A stretch of 64,000 nt of DNA from the NCBI RefSeq assembly GCF_014197265.1, contig NZ_JACIFH010000001.1, forward strand, positions 2,666,001 to 2,730,000, read 5' to 3'. This DNA comes from Microbacterium invictum. Its GTDB lineage: Bacteria; Actinomycetota; Actinomycetes; Actinomycetales; Microbacteriaceae. Below the pieces are notes generated by a model, which was not told where the DNA came from, searched no databases, and saw only the letters and a list, made by a program, of their open reading frames with translations. Shown here piece after piece: positions 17,384-26,355 of the stretch; position 1 is the first letter of the stretch, and every line of letters starts with the position of its first letter. The translations under genes and the position numbers were made by a program.

Positions 17384-18775
17384 TCAGTTCCCCACTGACA
17401 CCCGGGCGTCCACCTTATAGCTCGACCCCCGATGCTCGTCAGGCAGCCGGTCGCCGCGGCCGTGGAGCTTCTGGCGCAGGGTGCCGGGCGAGTAGTCGGT
17501 CTGGTAGCGCCCGCGGCGCTGCAGTTCCGGCACGACGAACTCGACGATGTCCTCGAAGGTGCCCGGGGTGATGGCGTAGCTGAGGTTGAAGCCGTCGACG
17601 TCGGTCTCGGCGACCCAGGCCTCGAGCTGGTCGGCGACTTCCGCGGCGGACCCGACGATCCGCGTGCCGAACCCGCCGATCTTGCCGCGCTCGGCAAGGG
17701 TGCGGATGGTCCACTCGTCACCGGCATCCGCTTCTTCCTTGAGCGAGGTGACCAGCGACTGGATCGCGTTGCTCTTGACGTCGCCGATCGGGTCGTCGAG
17801 ACCGTAGGTCGACAGGTCAGCGCCCATCCACCCCGACATAAGCACGAGTGCTGCTTCGTCGCTGGCGTACGACAGGTACTCCGCCTCTTTGGCGCGTGCC
17901 TTCTCGGGCGTCTCGTCGACGATGACCGTCGCCATCGTGTAGATGCGCGCCGCATAGCGGTCGCGGCCGGCGGCCTCGAGGGCGTCACGGATCTGCCGCA
18001 CCTGGGTGGCGACGGTCCGCTTCGACGGAGCCGCGACGAAGATCGCCTCGGCGTTCTCGGCCGCGAAGGCGATGCCGCGCGCAGATGCGCCGGCCTGGTA
18101 GATCACGGGCGATCGCTGCGGCGAAGGTTCGACGAGGTGGATGCCGGGAACCCGGAAGTGGGCGCCGTCATGCTCAATGGGGTGCACCTTCGCCGGATCG
18201 GTGAACACACCGGTCTCGCGATCGCGCAGCACCGCGTCGTCCTCCCACGACCCCTCCCACAGCTTGTACAGCACCTCGAGGTACTCGTCGGCGATGTCGT
18301 AGCGCTGGTCGTGCTCCACCTGGTCGTCATGGCCCATGTTGCGGGCGGCCGAGGGCAGGTAGCCGGTCACGACATTCCAACCGACCCTGCCCTTCGTGAG
18401 GTGGTCGAGCGTCGACATCCGCCGAGCGAAGGGATAGGGGTGCTCGTAGGCGGTACCTGCGGTCACGCCGAAGCCGAGATGCTCCGTCACAGCGGCCATC
18501 GCGGAGACGACCAGCAGCGGGTCGGTCACCGGCACCTGGGATCCGTGGGTGATGGCCGCGTCGGCCGTCCCCGCGTACACGTCGTAGGTCCCGAGCACGT
18601 CGGCGATGAACACGCCGTCGAACCGGCCGCGTTCGAGCAACTTCGCCAGCTCAGTCCAGTACGCAATGTCGGTGTAGCGCTGCGCCTGGTCATCGGGGTG
18701 CCGCCAGAGGCCACTCGAGATGTGACCGACGCAGCTCATGTCGAACGCATTGAACCGGATGGGGCGAGTGCTCAT
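17384..18775 (-). CDS. LLM-class flavin-dependent monooxygenase (NtaA/SnaA/DszA family)
   Basis: A 463-residue reduced-flavin-dependent monooxygenase. The NtaA/SnaA/DszA pattern is clear: GLWRHPDDQAQRYTDIAYW near the start, FIADVLGTYD, EHPYPFARRMSTLDHLTKGR, GWNVVTGYL, PVIYQAGASARG, and a C-terminal FVVPELQRRGR. Members use FMNH2 from a separate reductase to hydroxylate or cleave organosulfur or nitrogen compounds. The ATG at 18775 has AAGGTGG upstream. It is divergent from two SfnB/DszC-like genes and an APC permease, suggesting one scavenging pathway. No flavin reductase gene is next to it. Confidence 0.9.
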   Translation of the reverse strand: MSTRPIRFNAFDMSCVGHISSGLWRHPDDQAQRYTDIAYWTELAKLLERGRFDGVFIADVLGTYDVYAGTADAAITHGSQVPVTDPLLVVSAMAAVTEHLGFGVTAGTAYEHPYPFARRMSTLDHLTKGRVGWNVVTGYLPSAARNMGHDDQVEHDQRYDIADEYLEVLYKLWEGSWEDDAVLRDRETGVFTDPAKVHPIEHDGAHFRVPGIHLVEPSPQRSPVIYQAGASARGIAFAAENAEAIFVAAPSKRTVATQVRQIRDALEAAGRDRYAARIYTMATVIVDETPEKARAKEAEYLSYASDEAALVLMSGWMGADLSTYGLDDPIGDVKSNAIQSLVTSLKEEADAGDEWTIRTLAERGKIGGFGTRIVGSAAEVADQLEAWVAETDVDGFNLSYAITPGTFEDIVEFVVPELQRRGRYQTDYSPGTLRQKLHGRGDRLPDEHRGSSYKVDARVSVGN

Positions 18776-18916
18776 AACGGATGCCACCTTTCTCGAAGGC
18801 CCATCCTGGTGCTGCGTCGACCGGACCGGAAACGGACCGACATCGGGCGTCACGCGGCGTTACGAAAGGTCACACCCGCAGATCGCGCAGGCCATGATGC
18901 GCCATCATCCTTGATC

Positions 18917-20167
18917 ATGACCATCGCCGAATCCCCCTCGCCTGCCCTGGGCTCGTCACAGCCGACAACCTGGTGGCACGGCGCCGCCACGCCCGACGAG
19001 CTCGGGCGGTGGAGCGCCGTGGCACAAGAGGTTGCCGACGCGCTCGCCGCCGACGTCGTAGAGCGCGACCGCGCGAACGCGCTGCCGGTCGCACCGGTGC
19101 AGCTGCTGCGCGACGCCGGGCTGGCGAACCTGCTCGTCCCGGTCGAACTCGGCGGGCACGGGGCGCACTGGGAGACCGCCTTCACCGTGGCGCGCATCAT
19201 CGCGCGAGTGGACGCGTCGGTCGCGCAGATCCTCGGGTACAGCTGGCTGAACCAGGCATGTGCGATCTTCTACGGGACCGATGCCGAGGTGACGCGCGAC
19301 GTGCTGCGCCGCAGCGCGAGCCTGAGAGCGGTGTGGGCCGACTCGTTCAACCCGGTCAGCCCCGATCTCTCGCTCGTCTTCGACACCGACCGGTACCTGC
19401 TGAACGGCCGCAAGGCGTTCGCAACGGGCGCGGCGGTGGCCGATGTGATCGTGGCGGGGGCGGTGGCCGAAGGCGGCGCACGTGACGGGCAGTTCCTCGT
19501 GCTCGCTCTCGACGCCCACCGTGGCGGCATCGCCCACCTCGGCGACTGGGACAACATCGGCTATCGCGCCTCCGCGAGCGGGGGCGTGGAGTACACCGAC
19601 GTCCTGGTGACGGATGCCGATGTTATCGGGGTCGACACCGAGGAGCCGTTCTCGTCCGTGGTGACGCCGGGCGTGCAGCTGCTGTTCGGGAACATCTACC
19701 TCGGCATCGCCGAGGGTGCGTTGGCGCAGGCGGCGGAGCTGACGCGCGCCCGGCCCAACTCCTGGTTCCTCTCCGGTGTCGACCGCTACGCGGACGACCC
19801 GATCACCCATCGTGTGTTCGGCGAGCTGGTGTCGCGCACCACGGCGGTGGAGGCGCTCGCCGACAGGCTGGGTCGCCAGTACGACGAAGTGGTCGCGCTC
19901 GGGCACGCCACCACCGCCGACGACCGCGCTGCCATCGAACTTGCGGTCGCGCGACTGAAGGTCGTCGCCACCGAAGTCGGCCTGGATGTGGCCGGCCGTG
20001 TCTTCGAACTCACCGGCGCCAGTTCGACCAAGAGCGCTACCGGGCTCGACCTGCACTGGCGCAACATCCGCACACACAGCCTGCACGACCCGGTGGACTA
20101 CAAGCGGATCGAGGTCGGCGCGCACTTCCTGCGCGGCACCGTCCAGCCGGTGAGCCTGTACACATGA
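18917..20167 (+). CDS. SfnB/DszC-like acyl-CoA dehydrogenase-fold monooxygenase 1
   Basis: A 416-residue flavoprotein with the acyl-CoA dehydrogenase fold. The N-terminal helical domain contains LLRDAGLANLLVPVELGGHG, the middle beta domain follows, and a C-terminal DLHWRNIRTHSLHDPVDYK resembles DszC and SfnB proteins rather than true acyl-CoA dehydrogenases. No acyl-CoA dehydrogenase catalytic glutamate context is evident. Such proteins oxygenate organosulfur compounds with reduced flavin. The start at 18917 is the first ATG after the divergent promoter region. The gene overlaps the next by 4 bp (ATGA). Confidence 0.85.
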   Translation: MTIAESPSPALGSSQPTTWWHGAATPDELGRWSAVAQEVADALAADVVERDRANALPVAPVQLLRDAGLANLLVPVELGGHGAHWETAFTVARIIARVDASVAQILGYSWLNQACAIFYGTDAEVTRDVLRRSASLRAVWADSFNPVSPDLSLVFDTDRYLLNGRKAFATGAAVADVIVAGAVAEGGARDGQFLVLALDAHRGGIAHLGDWDNIGYRASASGGVEYTDVLVTDADVIGVDTEEPFSSVVTPGVQLLFGNIYLGIAEGALAQAAELTRARPNSWFLSGVDRYADDPITHRVFGELVSRTTAVEALADRLGRQYDEVVALGHATTADDRAAIELAVARLKVVATEVGLDVAGRVFELTGASSTKSATGLDLHWRNIRTHSLHDPVDYKRIEVGAHFLRGTVQPVSLYT

Positions 20168-21354
20168 GCGCGCTGTCGTCCAAGTACGCCGACGTCTTCG
20201 CGTCGATCGCCGCCGGTGCCCTGCAGCGCGAGCTCGAACGGCAGCTGCCGTTCGAAGCCATCGCCGCGCTCAAACGCGCGGGCTTCACCGGCGTGCGGGT
20301 CCCCGAGGAGCTCGGTGGTGACGGCGCCACTCTGCCCGAGCTATTCGCGCTGCTGGTGGAACTGGCAGCCGTCGATCCTCACGTGCCACAGGCGCTGCGC
20401 GGTCACATCGCGTTCGTCGAGGACCGTCTGAACGCGGCCCCGTCGCCCGAGCGCGACGACTGGCTGCGCCGATTCGCCGCGGGCGAGCTCGTCGGCAACG
20501 CGGTCACCGAGATCGGCAACGTGGCGCTCGGCGACACCGCGACCCGGCTCACCGAGACGGCAGACGGGTATGCGATCAGCGGCAGCAAGTACTACACGAC
20601 CGGCTCGATCTTCGCCGAGTGGATCGACGCGACCGCCGTCACCCCCGACGGCACCGAGGTGGCGGCGCTGGTGTCGACCGCGACCGACGCGGTCACCGTG
20701 ACCGATGACTGGACCGGGTTCGGGCAGCGACTCACCGGTAGCGGTACCGCCGTGTTCGATGGCGCCCCCGTGCGAATCGAGCACGTGCATCCTTTCGGCG
20801 AGCGGTTCGCGTATCAGACCTCGCTGTATCAGCTGGTGCTCGTGGCGGTGCAGGCCGGCATCGCCCGAGCCGCGGCCCGCGACGCGGCCGACCAGGTCGC
20901 CAACCGGGCCCGCACGTTCAGCCACGGAAACGCCGCCCAGACCCGGGACGACCCGCAGATCCTCGAGATCGTCGGACGTATCGAGGCCGACGCCTTCGCG
21001 GCCGAGGCGACCGTGCTGCACGCGGCATCCGCTCTGCAGACGGCGTACGACGCGCGAGGCGGAGACGCGGCGACGCGCGATGCGGCCAAGCGCGCCGCCG
21101 AACTGGCATCCGCTCAGGCGCAGCTCACGGTCGCGCCGCTCGCCCTCGACGCGGCCACTCGGCTGTTCGATGCGCTCGGGGCGAGCGCCACCAGCACGTC
21201 GCTCGCCCTCGATCGGCATTGGCGCAACGCCCGGACGGTCGCAAGTCACAACCCCGCCGCGTTCAAGGCGCGGATCATCGGCGACGCCATCGTCAATGGT
21301 GCCGAGCCGCCCTATGAATGGGCGATCGGCGTACCGCGCTCCGCTTCCGCATGA
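20164..21354 (+). CDS. SfnB/DszC-like acyl-CoA dehydrogenase-fold monooxygenase 2
   Basis: A 396-residue paralogue of the preceding protein with the same architecture. It has LKRAGFTGVRVPEELGGDGA near residue 40, a flavin-facing segment YAISGSKYYTTGSIFAEWI, and the C-terminal DRHWRNARTVASHNPAAFK hallmark. The ATG overlaps the previous stop, implying coupled translation and perhaps a hetero-oligomer or two sequential oxidations. It is co-directional with the APC permease 37 bp downstream. Annotation as a plain acyl-CoA dehydrogenase is the common alternative but fits the context less well. Confidence 0.85.
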   Translation: MSALSSKYADVFASIAAGALQRELERQLPFEAIAALKRAGFTGVRVPEELGGDGATLPELFALLVELAAVDPHVPQALRGHIAFVEDRLNAAPSPERDDWLRRFAAGELVGNAVTEIGNVALGDTATRLTETADGYAISGSKYYTTGSIFAEWIDATAVTPDGTEVAALVSTATDAVTVTDDWTGFGQRLTGSGTAVFDGAPVRIEHVHPFGERFAYQTSLYQLVLVAVQAGIARAAARDAADQVANRARTFSHGNAAQTRDDPQILEIVGRIEADAFAAEATVLHAASALQTAYDARGGDAATRDAAKRAAELASAQAQLTVAPLALDAATRLFDALGASATSTSLALDRHWRNARTVASHNPAAFKARIIGDAIVNGAEPPYEWAIGVPRSASA

Positions 21355-21391
21355 CCCCTCAGCACTGAACCCTCACCCGAAGGAGGCCGCC

Positions 21392-22861
21392 ATGGCCGAC
21401 ACCACCATCACCGCGAACCCGGCACCGGACGGCGGTGTCGACGTTCTCATCGGCGACTCCGCCCGCCCCGATCGGCGCCGCCTGCGCGGCTCCCTCGGCG
21501 TCGCGAGCATCGTGTTCATCGTCGTCGCGGCTGCATCTCCGCTGGGTGTGATCGGCGGCCCGGTGCCGCTGGGCATCGCGTTCGGCAACGGCGCCGGCTT
21601 CCCGTTCACGTTCATCGTCGTGACGGCGGTGCTGCTGCTGTTCGCCGTCGGCTTCACCAATGCCACGCCGTTCGTGAAGTCGGCCGGAGCGTTCTTCGCG
21701 TACGTCGACCGAGGCCTCGGCCGCGGCGCCGGCCTCGGAGCCGCGTTCGCCGCACTGCTCTCGTACCTCGCGCTCGAGGCCGGGGTCTTCGGCCTGTTCG
21801 GACCCGGGGCGAACGAGCTGCTCAAGAGCTACGGCCTGCCCGACATCCCGTGGTGGGTGTACGCCGCGGTCGCCTTCGTGGTCGTGAGCGTGCTCGGCTA
21901 CTTCAAGATCGAGCTGTCGGGCCGGGTGCTCGCGGTGCTGCTGATCGCGGAAGTGCTCATCGTGCTGGCGCTGGACGCCGCGGTGATCTTCTCGGGCGGT
22001 GGCCCCGAGGGCTTCTCCACCGGCATCATCACCCCCGCGCAGATCGTCTCGGGAGCGCCCGGGTTCGCGATCCTCTTCGCCATCCTGAGCTTCATCGGGT
22101 TCGAAGCGACCGCTGTGTTCCGCGATGAGGCGCGCGATCCCGAGCGCACCATCCCCCGCGCCACGTACATCGCGCTCATCCTGATCGGCGCGTTCTACAC
22201 GCTGTCGAGCTGGGTGCTGATCTCGGCCAACGGCGAGAGCACCATCGTGCAGAACGCCACCGACAACGCCGGCACCATCCTGGCGACCACCACGGAGCAG
22301 TTCCTCGGCACGGCCGGCGCCCACATCATCCAGGTGCTGTTCGTGACGAGCCTGTTCGCGTGCATCCTGTCGTTCCACAGCATCGCGTCGCGCTACATCT
22401 TCACGCTCGCCGGTCGCGGCGTGCTTCCGCAGCCGCTGGGCGTCGCGCACCACACGCAGGGATCGCCAGCACGGGCTTCGCTCACGGCATCGATCACCGT
22501 CGCCGTGCTGATCGTCGTCGCGGTGCTGCTCGGCCTCGACCCGATCGGGCAGTTCTACACCTGGCTCGGCGGCATCTCGTCGGTCGGCATCGTGCTGCTG
22601 CTGACGATCACGAGCGTGGCCGTGCTCGTCATCTTCCGTCGCACGCCGAACACGCTCGGCCCCTGGAAGACCCTCATCGCCCCGGGCCTCGGGCTGATCG
22701 GCCTGGCGATCTTCGCGGTGCTCGTCTTCATCAACCTGCCCGTGCTGGTGAGCGAAGACGGGTACGGCCCGTTCTCGTGGGGCATCATCACTCTGTTCGT
22801 CGCCGCGTTCGCGGCCGGTCCGATCGTGGCGCGCTTCCGCAAGGGCGTCGAACTCGAGTAA
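21392..22861 (+). CDS. APC-superfamily amino acid/amine permease
   Basis: A 489-residue membrane protein with about twelve hydrophobic segments. It has family features of the amino acid-polyamine-organocation group: GSLGVASIVFIVVAAASPLG in TM1, then FIGFEATAVFRDEARDPERT after TM6. It probably imports an amino acid, amine or related compound. AGGAGG lies 5 nt before the ATG at 21392; long in-frame reading upstream overlaps the previous gene and is not homologous. Coupling with the monooxygenases suggests that it imports their substrate or a related nitrogen or sulfur source. Confidence 0.92.
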   Translation: MADTTITANPAPDGGVDVLIGDSARPDRRRLRGSLGVASIVFIVVAAASPLGVIGGPVPLGIAFGNGAGFPFTFIVVTAVLLLFAVGFTNATPFVKSAGAFFAYVDRGLGRGAGLGAAFAALLSYLALEAGVFGLFGPGANELLKSYGLPDIPWWVYAAVAFVVVSVLGYFKIELSGRVLAVLLIAEVLIVLALDAAVIFSGGGPEGFSTGIITPAQIVSGAPGFAILFAILSFIGFEATAVFRDEARDPERTIPRATYIALILIGAFYTLSSWVLISANGESTIVQNATDNAGTILATTTEQFLGTAGAHIIQVLFVTSLFACILSFHSIASRYIFTLAGRGVLPQPLGVAHHTQGSPARASLTASITVAVLIVVAVLLGLDPIGQFYTWLGGISSVGIVLLLTITSVAVLVIFRRTPNTLGPWKTLIAPGLGLIGLAIFAVLVFINLPVLVSEDGYGPFSWGIITLFVAAFAAGPIVARFRKGVELE

Positions 22862-22908
22862 CCCCGGGAGCGGCGGGCCCGGCGAGCGCGCGGTGTCGTG
22901 GCATCCAC

Positions 22909-23508
22909 TCAGCCGGTCGGCGCATTCCTCGCCGCCGCGCGGTGCATCCGACGCCTGCCGATGACCGCTTCGATCGGCTTCATCAGCGTCACCTCGCCGA
23001 ACCGGTACTCGTGACCGCGCACGAGCCGCTCGGCGAGGTCGGGACGCTGCTGCCAGAGGTGCGCCCGGGCCTTCTCGGCGTGGACGGCGCCGGAGGCGAT
23101 GACGATCCGGTCGGCGTCCTCGATGAGGGGGATCGCGTTGCGGATGTTCTCCTCGGTCGTCCGGCTCTCGCGGTCGAGCAGCATCGGCCCGGCGTAGCCG
23201 AGCTCGCGGGCGTGCCGCGCGAGGATGTCCGCCTCGGGCACGGGGCCTTCGACGCTGCCGCCGCACATCACCAGCACGTCGTCGGCTGTAGCGGTGAGGG
23301 CACGCAGCGCAGCGCGCACACGGTATCGATTCACCCAGTTCGCGCGGGCGCCGCGGTTGCCGTACCCGAGCACCACGATCGCGCGGCGGTCGCCCGCGCC
23401 GGGATGGGCGCCCAGCAGCCGCCGGCTCGCGCGCCAGTGCTCCCACTCGCCCCCGAGCAGCACGCCGGCACCGAGAGCGGCCGATACGACGAGTCCGCGG
23501 CGGAGCAT
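22909..23508 (-). CDS. YdcF/DUF218 family protein
   Basis: A 199-residue protein with one N-terminal hydrophobic segment (LVVSAALGAGVLLGG) and a DUF218 domain. Signature pieces are AIVVLGYGNR, DVLVMCGGSVEGPVPEADILAR compressed into one block, and LDRESRTTEENIRNAIPLI. Such proteins are membrane-associated and linked to cell-envelope or cofactor roles; the biochemical function is not settled. I chose the ATG at 23508, where the membrane segment starts. Readable codons further upstream run antisense into the next gene. It is divergent from the PCD-VOC gene. Confidence 0.85.
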   Translation of the reverse strand: MLRRGLVVSAALGAGVLLGGEWEHWRASRRLLGAHPGAGDRRAIVVLGYGNRGARANWVNRYRVRAALRALTATADDVLVMCGGSVEGPVPEADILARHARELGYAGPMLLDRESRTTEENIRNAIPLIEDADRIVIASGAVHAEKARAHLWQQRPDLAERLVRGHEYRFGEVTLMKPIEAVIGRRRMHRAAARNAPTG

Positions 23509-23578
23509 CACATCTTCGACTGTACGGACCCCTACCGTGATGTCGAGCGATTCACTACCCTCCCTCAAGGAGGCGAAC

Positions 23579-24238
23579 ATGAGCGAGCAGGGCTGGCGCG
23601 CGTTTCTCGCAGCACAGGACGTCGATGACTGGGTGGTGCTGCACGGCGGCGCGACGGCCGTCTTCCGAACGGGGTCGCTCGTTGAGGCGGCGCACCTCGC
23701 CGAGGCGGTCACGCGGGTGCCGGGGACGGATGCCGCGGTGCTGACGCTCACGGCAGGAACGCTGAGTGTGCGTCTGACTCGAGACATGTGGAGCCTGGAA
23801 GAGCACCACATCGATCTCGCACGGGCGATCTCGGCGGTTGCTCGTGACCAACGCGCGGTGGCAGACCGCGCGGCGGTGGACGAGGTGCAGCTTGCGATCG
23901 CGGCGAAGCCCGGGGCGATCGCGCTGCCGTTCTGGCGGGCCGTGCTCGGCTACAGCGCTGCCGCCGACGACAACGCCGTCGATCCGCTCGGGTACGGCTC
24001 AGTGGTGTGGATGCAGGAGCTCGACGAGGCGAAGCCGCTGCGACACGCGATGCACCTCGACGTGTCGGTTGCGCGAGAGCACGCTGAAGCACGCATCGCG
24101 GCCGCGCTCGCCGCAGGTGGCCGCATCGTGGACGACTCCGACGCGCCGTCGAGCTGGATCCTCTCCGACCCGGCCGGCAACCGGGTGTGCATCGTGTCGT
24201 GGCCGGATGGTGCGAAGCCTGCACAGCCCGAGACGTGA
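23579..24238 (+). CDS. pterin-carbinolamine-dehydratase-like / VOC fusion protein
   Basis: A 219-residue two-domain protein. Residues about 1-95 resemble a pterin-4a-carbinolamine dehydratase: DDWVVLHGGATAVFRTGS, then LSVRLTRDMWSLEEHHIDLA. Residues about 105-215 are a glyoxalase-like VOC domain with LPFWRAVLGY and WILSDPAGNRVCIVSW. This fusion is common in Actinobacteria, but its role is not established. AAGGAGG lies 5 nt before the ATG at 23579, which fixes the start. The classical PCD His-His pair is reduced to EEHHID. Confidence 0.82.
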   Translation: MSEQGWRAFLAAQDVDDWVVLHGGATAVFRTGSLVEAAHLAEAVTRVPGTDAAVLTLTAGTLSVRLTRDMWSLEEHHIDLARAISAVARDQRAVADRAAVDEVQLAIAAKPGAIALPFWRAVLGYSAAADDNAVDPLGYGSVVWMQELDEAKPLRHAMHLDVSVAREHAEARIAAALAAGGRIVDDSDAPSSWILSDPAGNRVCIVSWPDGAKPAQPET

Positions 24239-24264
24239 TCGCGAGGCCGCCGTACCCTGGAAGC

Positions 24265-24612
24265 ATGCACCGGATCTTCACCAAGAGCGTCGCGTCGGTC
24301 TACCCGATGTACGTGGCCAAACTCGAGAAGAAGGGACGGACCGAGGATGAGCTGGTCGAGGTCTTCGAGTGGCTCACCGGGTTCGACGAGGCGACGCTGC
24401 GCCGGCACCTCGCCGACGGCACGACGTTTCAGGACTTCTTCGCGCAAGCGCACCTCAACCCGAACGTGTCACTCATCTCCGGTGTGGTCTGCGGCATCCG
24501 CGTCGAAGAGATCGAAGATCCGCTGATGCAGAAGCTCCGGTACCTCGACAAGCTCGTCGACGAGCTCGCCCGGGGCAAGAAGATGGAGAAAGTCCTCCGC
24601 GTCCCGGCCTGA
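24265..24612 (+). CDS. DUF2200 family protein
   Basis: A 115-residue small soluble protein. It matches DUF2200 with HRIFTKSVASVYPMYVAKLE at the start, EVFEWLTGF, and VSLISGVVCGIRVEEIEDPL later. The family has no known biochemical role. It is 26 bp after the PCD-VOC gene in the same direction, so may be co-transcribed. The ATG at 24265 is the only plausible start. Confidence 0.85.
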   Translation: MHRIFTKSVASVYPMYVAKLEKKGRTEDELVEVFEWLTGFDEATLRRHLADGTTFQDFFAQAHLNPNVSLISGVVCGIRVEEIEDPLMQKLRYLDKLVDELARGKKMEKVLRVPA

Positions 24613-24699
24613 CCTCGCTCAGAGGCGCTGGAAGCTCTGCCCGTGGGGTCCGATGTGCGCGCACGCTAACGCGGGCTCGCCGCGGTGTCGAATCACGGC

Positions 24700-25716
24700 A
24701 TGCTGGGAGGCATGCGGATCGCGGTGGAATGGTGGGAGCGTCATCAAGTCGTGCTCTATCTCGCCGCGCTCGTCGTCGGTGCGATTGTCGGGCTGGCGGC
24801 GCCGGGTGTGGCCGGCCCGCTGGAACCGGCGATAGCCCCCGTCCTGGGGCTGCTGCTGTACGCCACCTTCCTCGGTGTGCCGTTCGCCGCGATCGGGCGC
24901 GCCCTGGGCGACTGGCGCTTCCTCGCTGCAGTGGTCGCACTGAACTTCGTGCTCGTACCCGTCATCGTGTTCGGGCTGAGCCGGTTCGTCGCGCACGACG
25001 AGGCGCTGCTCGTCGGCGTGCTGCTCGTGCTGCTCACGCCCTGCGTGGACTACGTCATCGTGTTCTCGGGGCTCGCCGGCGGCGCTCGTGACCGGCTCCT
25101 GGCCGCGACCCTGCTGCTGATGCTGCTGCAGATCCTGCTGCTGCCGTTCTACCTCTGGCTCATGGCCGGCAGCGATGTCGTCGGCGCGATCGATCCGCAG
25201 CCGTTCGTCGCAGCGTTCCTGCTGCTGATCGTGCTGCCGCTCATGCTGGCGGCGCTCACCCAGCTGCTCGCGAAACGATCGCGCGCCGGCCGTGCGATAG
25301 CGCGCGGCGCGTCGGCGGCGATGGTGCCGCTGATGATGATCACACTCGCCGTGGTCGTCGCGTCGCAGATCTTCGCGGTCACCGGTTCGCTCGGCCGGCT
25401 GCTCGCCGTCGTCCCCCTCTACGTCGTGTTCGTGCCGATCGCCGCGGTGCTCGGCGCGGTGATCGGCCGGGTCGCGCACCTCGACGTGCCGGCGCGCCGC
25501 GCCGTGACGTTCAGCGGTGTCACCCGCAACTCGCTCGTCGTCCTTCCCCTGGCCCTTGCCCTGCCGGCATCCTTCTCGCTCACCCCGCTTGTCGTCGTCA
25601 CGCAGACGCTCGTGGAGCTGGTGGCCATGGTCGTGATGGTCGCGCTGGTGCCGCGGTTCATCCGCGCCGACCCGCGCACCCGAACCGCCCACGCTGACGG
25701 ACCGCTCGCGCGCTAA
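24700..25716 (+). CDS. arsenic-resistance-type permease (bile acid:sodium symporter/ACR3 superfamily)
   Basis: About 338 residues with nine or ten hydrophobic segments. The conserved LTPCVDYVIVFSGLAGG block of the ACR3-like arsenic resistance proteins is near residue 105, and FSGVTRNSLVVLPLALALP lies late in the chain. It probably exports arsenite or a related oxyanion. No arsR or arsC gene is nearby. The start is uncertain: ATG 24700, ATG 24712 and GTG 24685 are in frame, and none has a good ribosome site. Confidence 0.85.
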   Translation: MLGGMRIAVEWWERHQVVLYLAALVVGAIVGLAAPGVAGPLEPAIAPVLGLLLYATFLGVPFAAIGRALGDWRFLAAVVALNFVLVPVIVFGLSRFVAHDEALLVGVLLVLLTPCVDYVIVFSGLAGGARDRLLAATLLLMLLQILLLPFYLWLMAGSDVVGAIDPQPFVAAFLLLIVLPLMLAALTQLLAKRSRAGRAIARGASAAMVPLMMITLAVVVASQIFAVTGSLGRLLAVVPLYVVFVPIAAVLGAVIGRVAHLDVPARRAVTFSGVTRNSLVVLPLALALPASFSLTPLVVVTQTLVELVAMVVMVALVPRFIRADPRTRTAHADGPLAR

Positions 25717-25890
25717 ACTTGCCGGGCGCGGACGCTCCGCCCGCGTGCCCGGCATCGGCCCACGTCCGATGCCGAACGACGGCAGAGGTGGCTCGGTCAT
25801 CGCGGAGACGGATTCGCTTCGTTCGACGTTCAGCGGATGCCGGTGGGATAGGCGTGGGTCGATTCCGCCGCGCATCGGAATGGACAGACG

Positions 25891-26355
25891 ATGAACGACG
25901 AAATCAACGAGTCACTCGACATCGACGCTCCGCCGGCAGCGGTCTGGGCGGTCGTCACTGACGTGCGAGCGCTCCCGCAGATACTCTCCGGCATGACCGC
26001 ACTCGCGATCGAGGGGGATGATCCTTCGATGCGCGTCGGGCTCTCGTGGACGCAGACGCGCGTCATCCGCGGCCACACGGGGTCGGAGCGACTTGCTGTC
26101 ACGGCAGTCGAGCCGGGATCGAAGTATGCGACCGAAGGCGGTGGGCACGGCTTCGACTACGTGACGACCTGGACAGTCGAACCACTCGGGGCGGATGCCT
26201 CGCGGCTGACCTGCACGTTCCGCGGGATCCCGCGGAACTGGCTGGCCCGGGTGATGCTCGGGATCTTCTCCGGAGCAGGGAGCAACGCCAGCCGTAACGC
26301 GATGCGCGCCGATCTCGCCGACATCGCACGCGCGATCGAAGGCGGCGCCCGATGA
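25891..26355 (+). CDS. SRPBCC family protein
   Basis: A 154-residue START-like (polyketide cyclase/dehydrase) fold. It has the usual SIDAPPAAVWAVVTDV-like first strand and helix (here LDIDAPPAAVWAVVTDVRAL) and a long C-terminal helix (MRADLADIARAIEG). It probably binds a hydrophobic ligand. The stop overlaps the next start by 4 bp (ATGA), so it forms a two-gene operon with the BtrH-like protein. Ligand and role are unknown. Confidence 0.85.
   Translation: MNDEINESLDIDAPPAAVWAVVTDVRALPQILSGMTALAIEGDDPSMRVGLSWTQTRVIRGHTGSERLAVTAVEPGSKYATEGGGHGFDYVTTWTVEPLGADASRLTCTFRGIPRNWLARVMLGIFSGAGSNASRNAMRADLADIARAIEGGAR

Noticed and set aside
17432..18916. Extension of the first SfnB-like gene far upstream
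   Set aside because: The extra codons are antisense to the LLM monooxygenase. Family similarity starts at the ATG at 18917.
21359..23446. Leftward 695-codon open frame opposite the APC permease
   Set aside because: It is full of low-complexity charged residues and lacks any domain. The forward frame encodes a clear permease and the YdcF gene uses a different frame.
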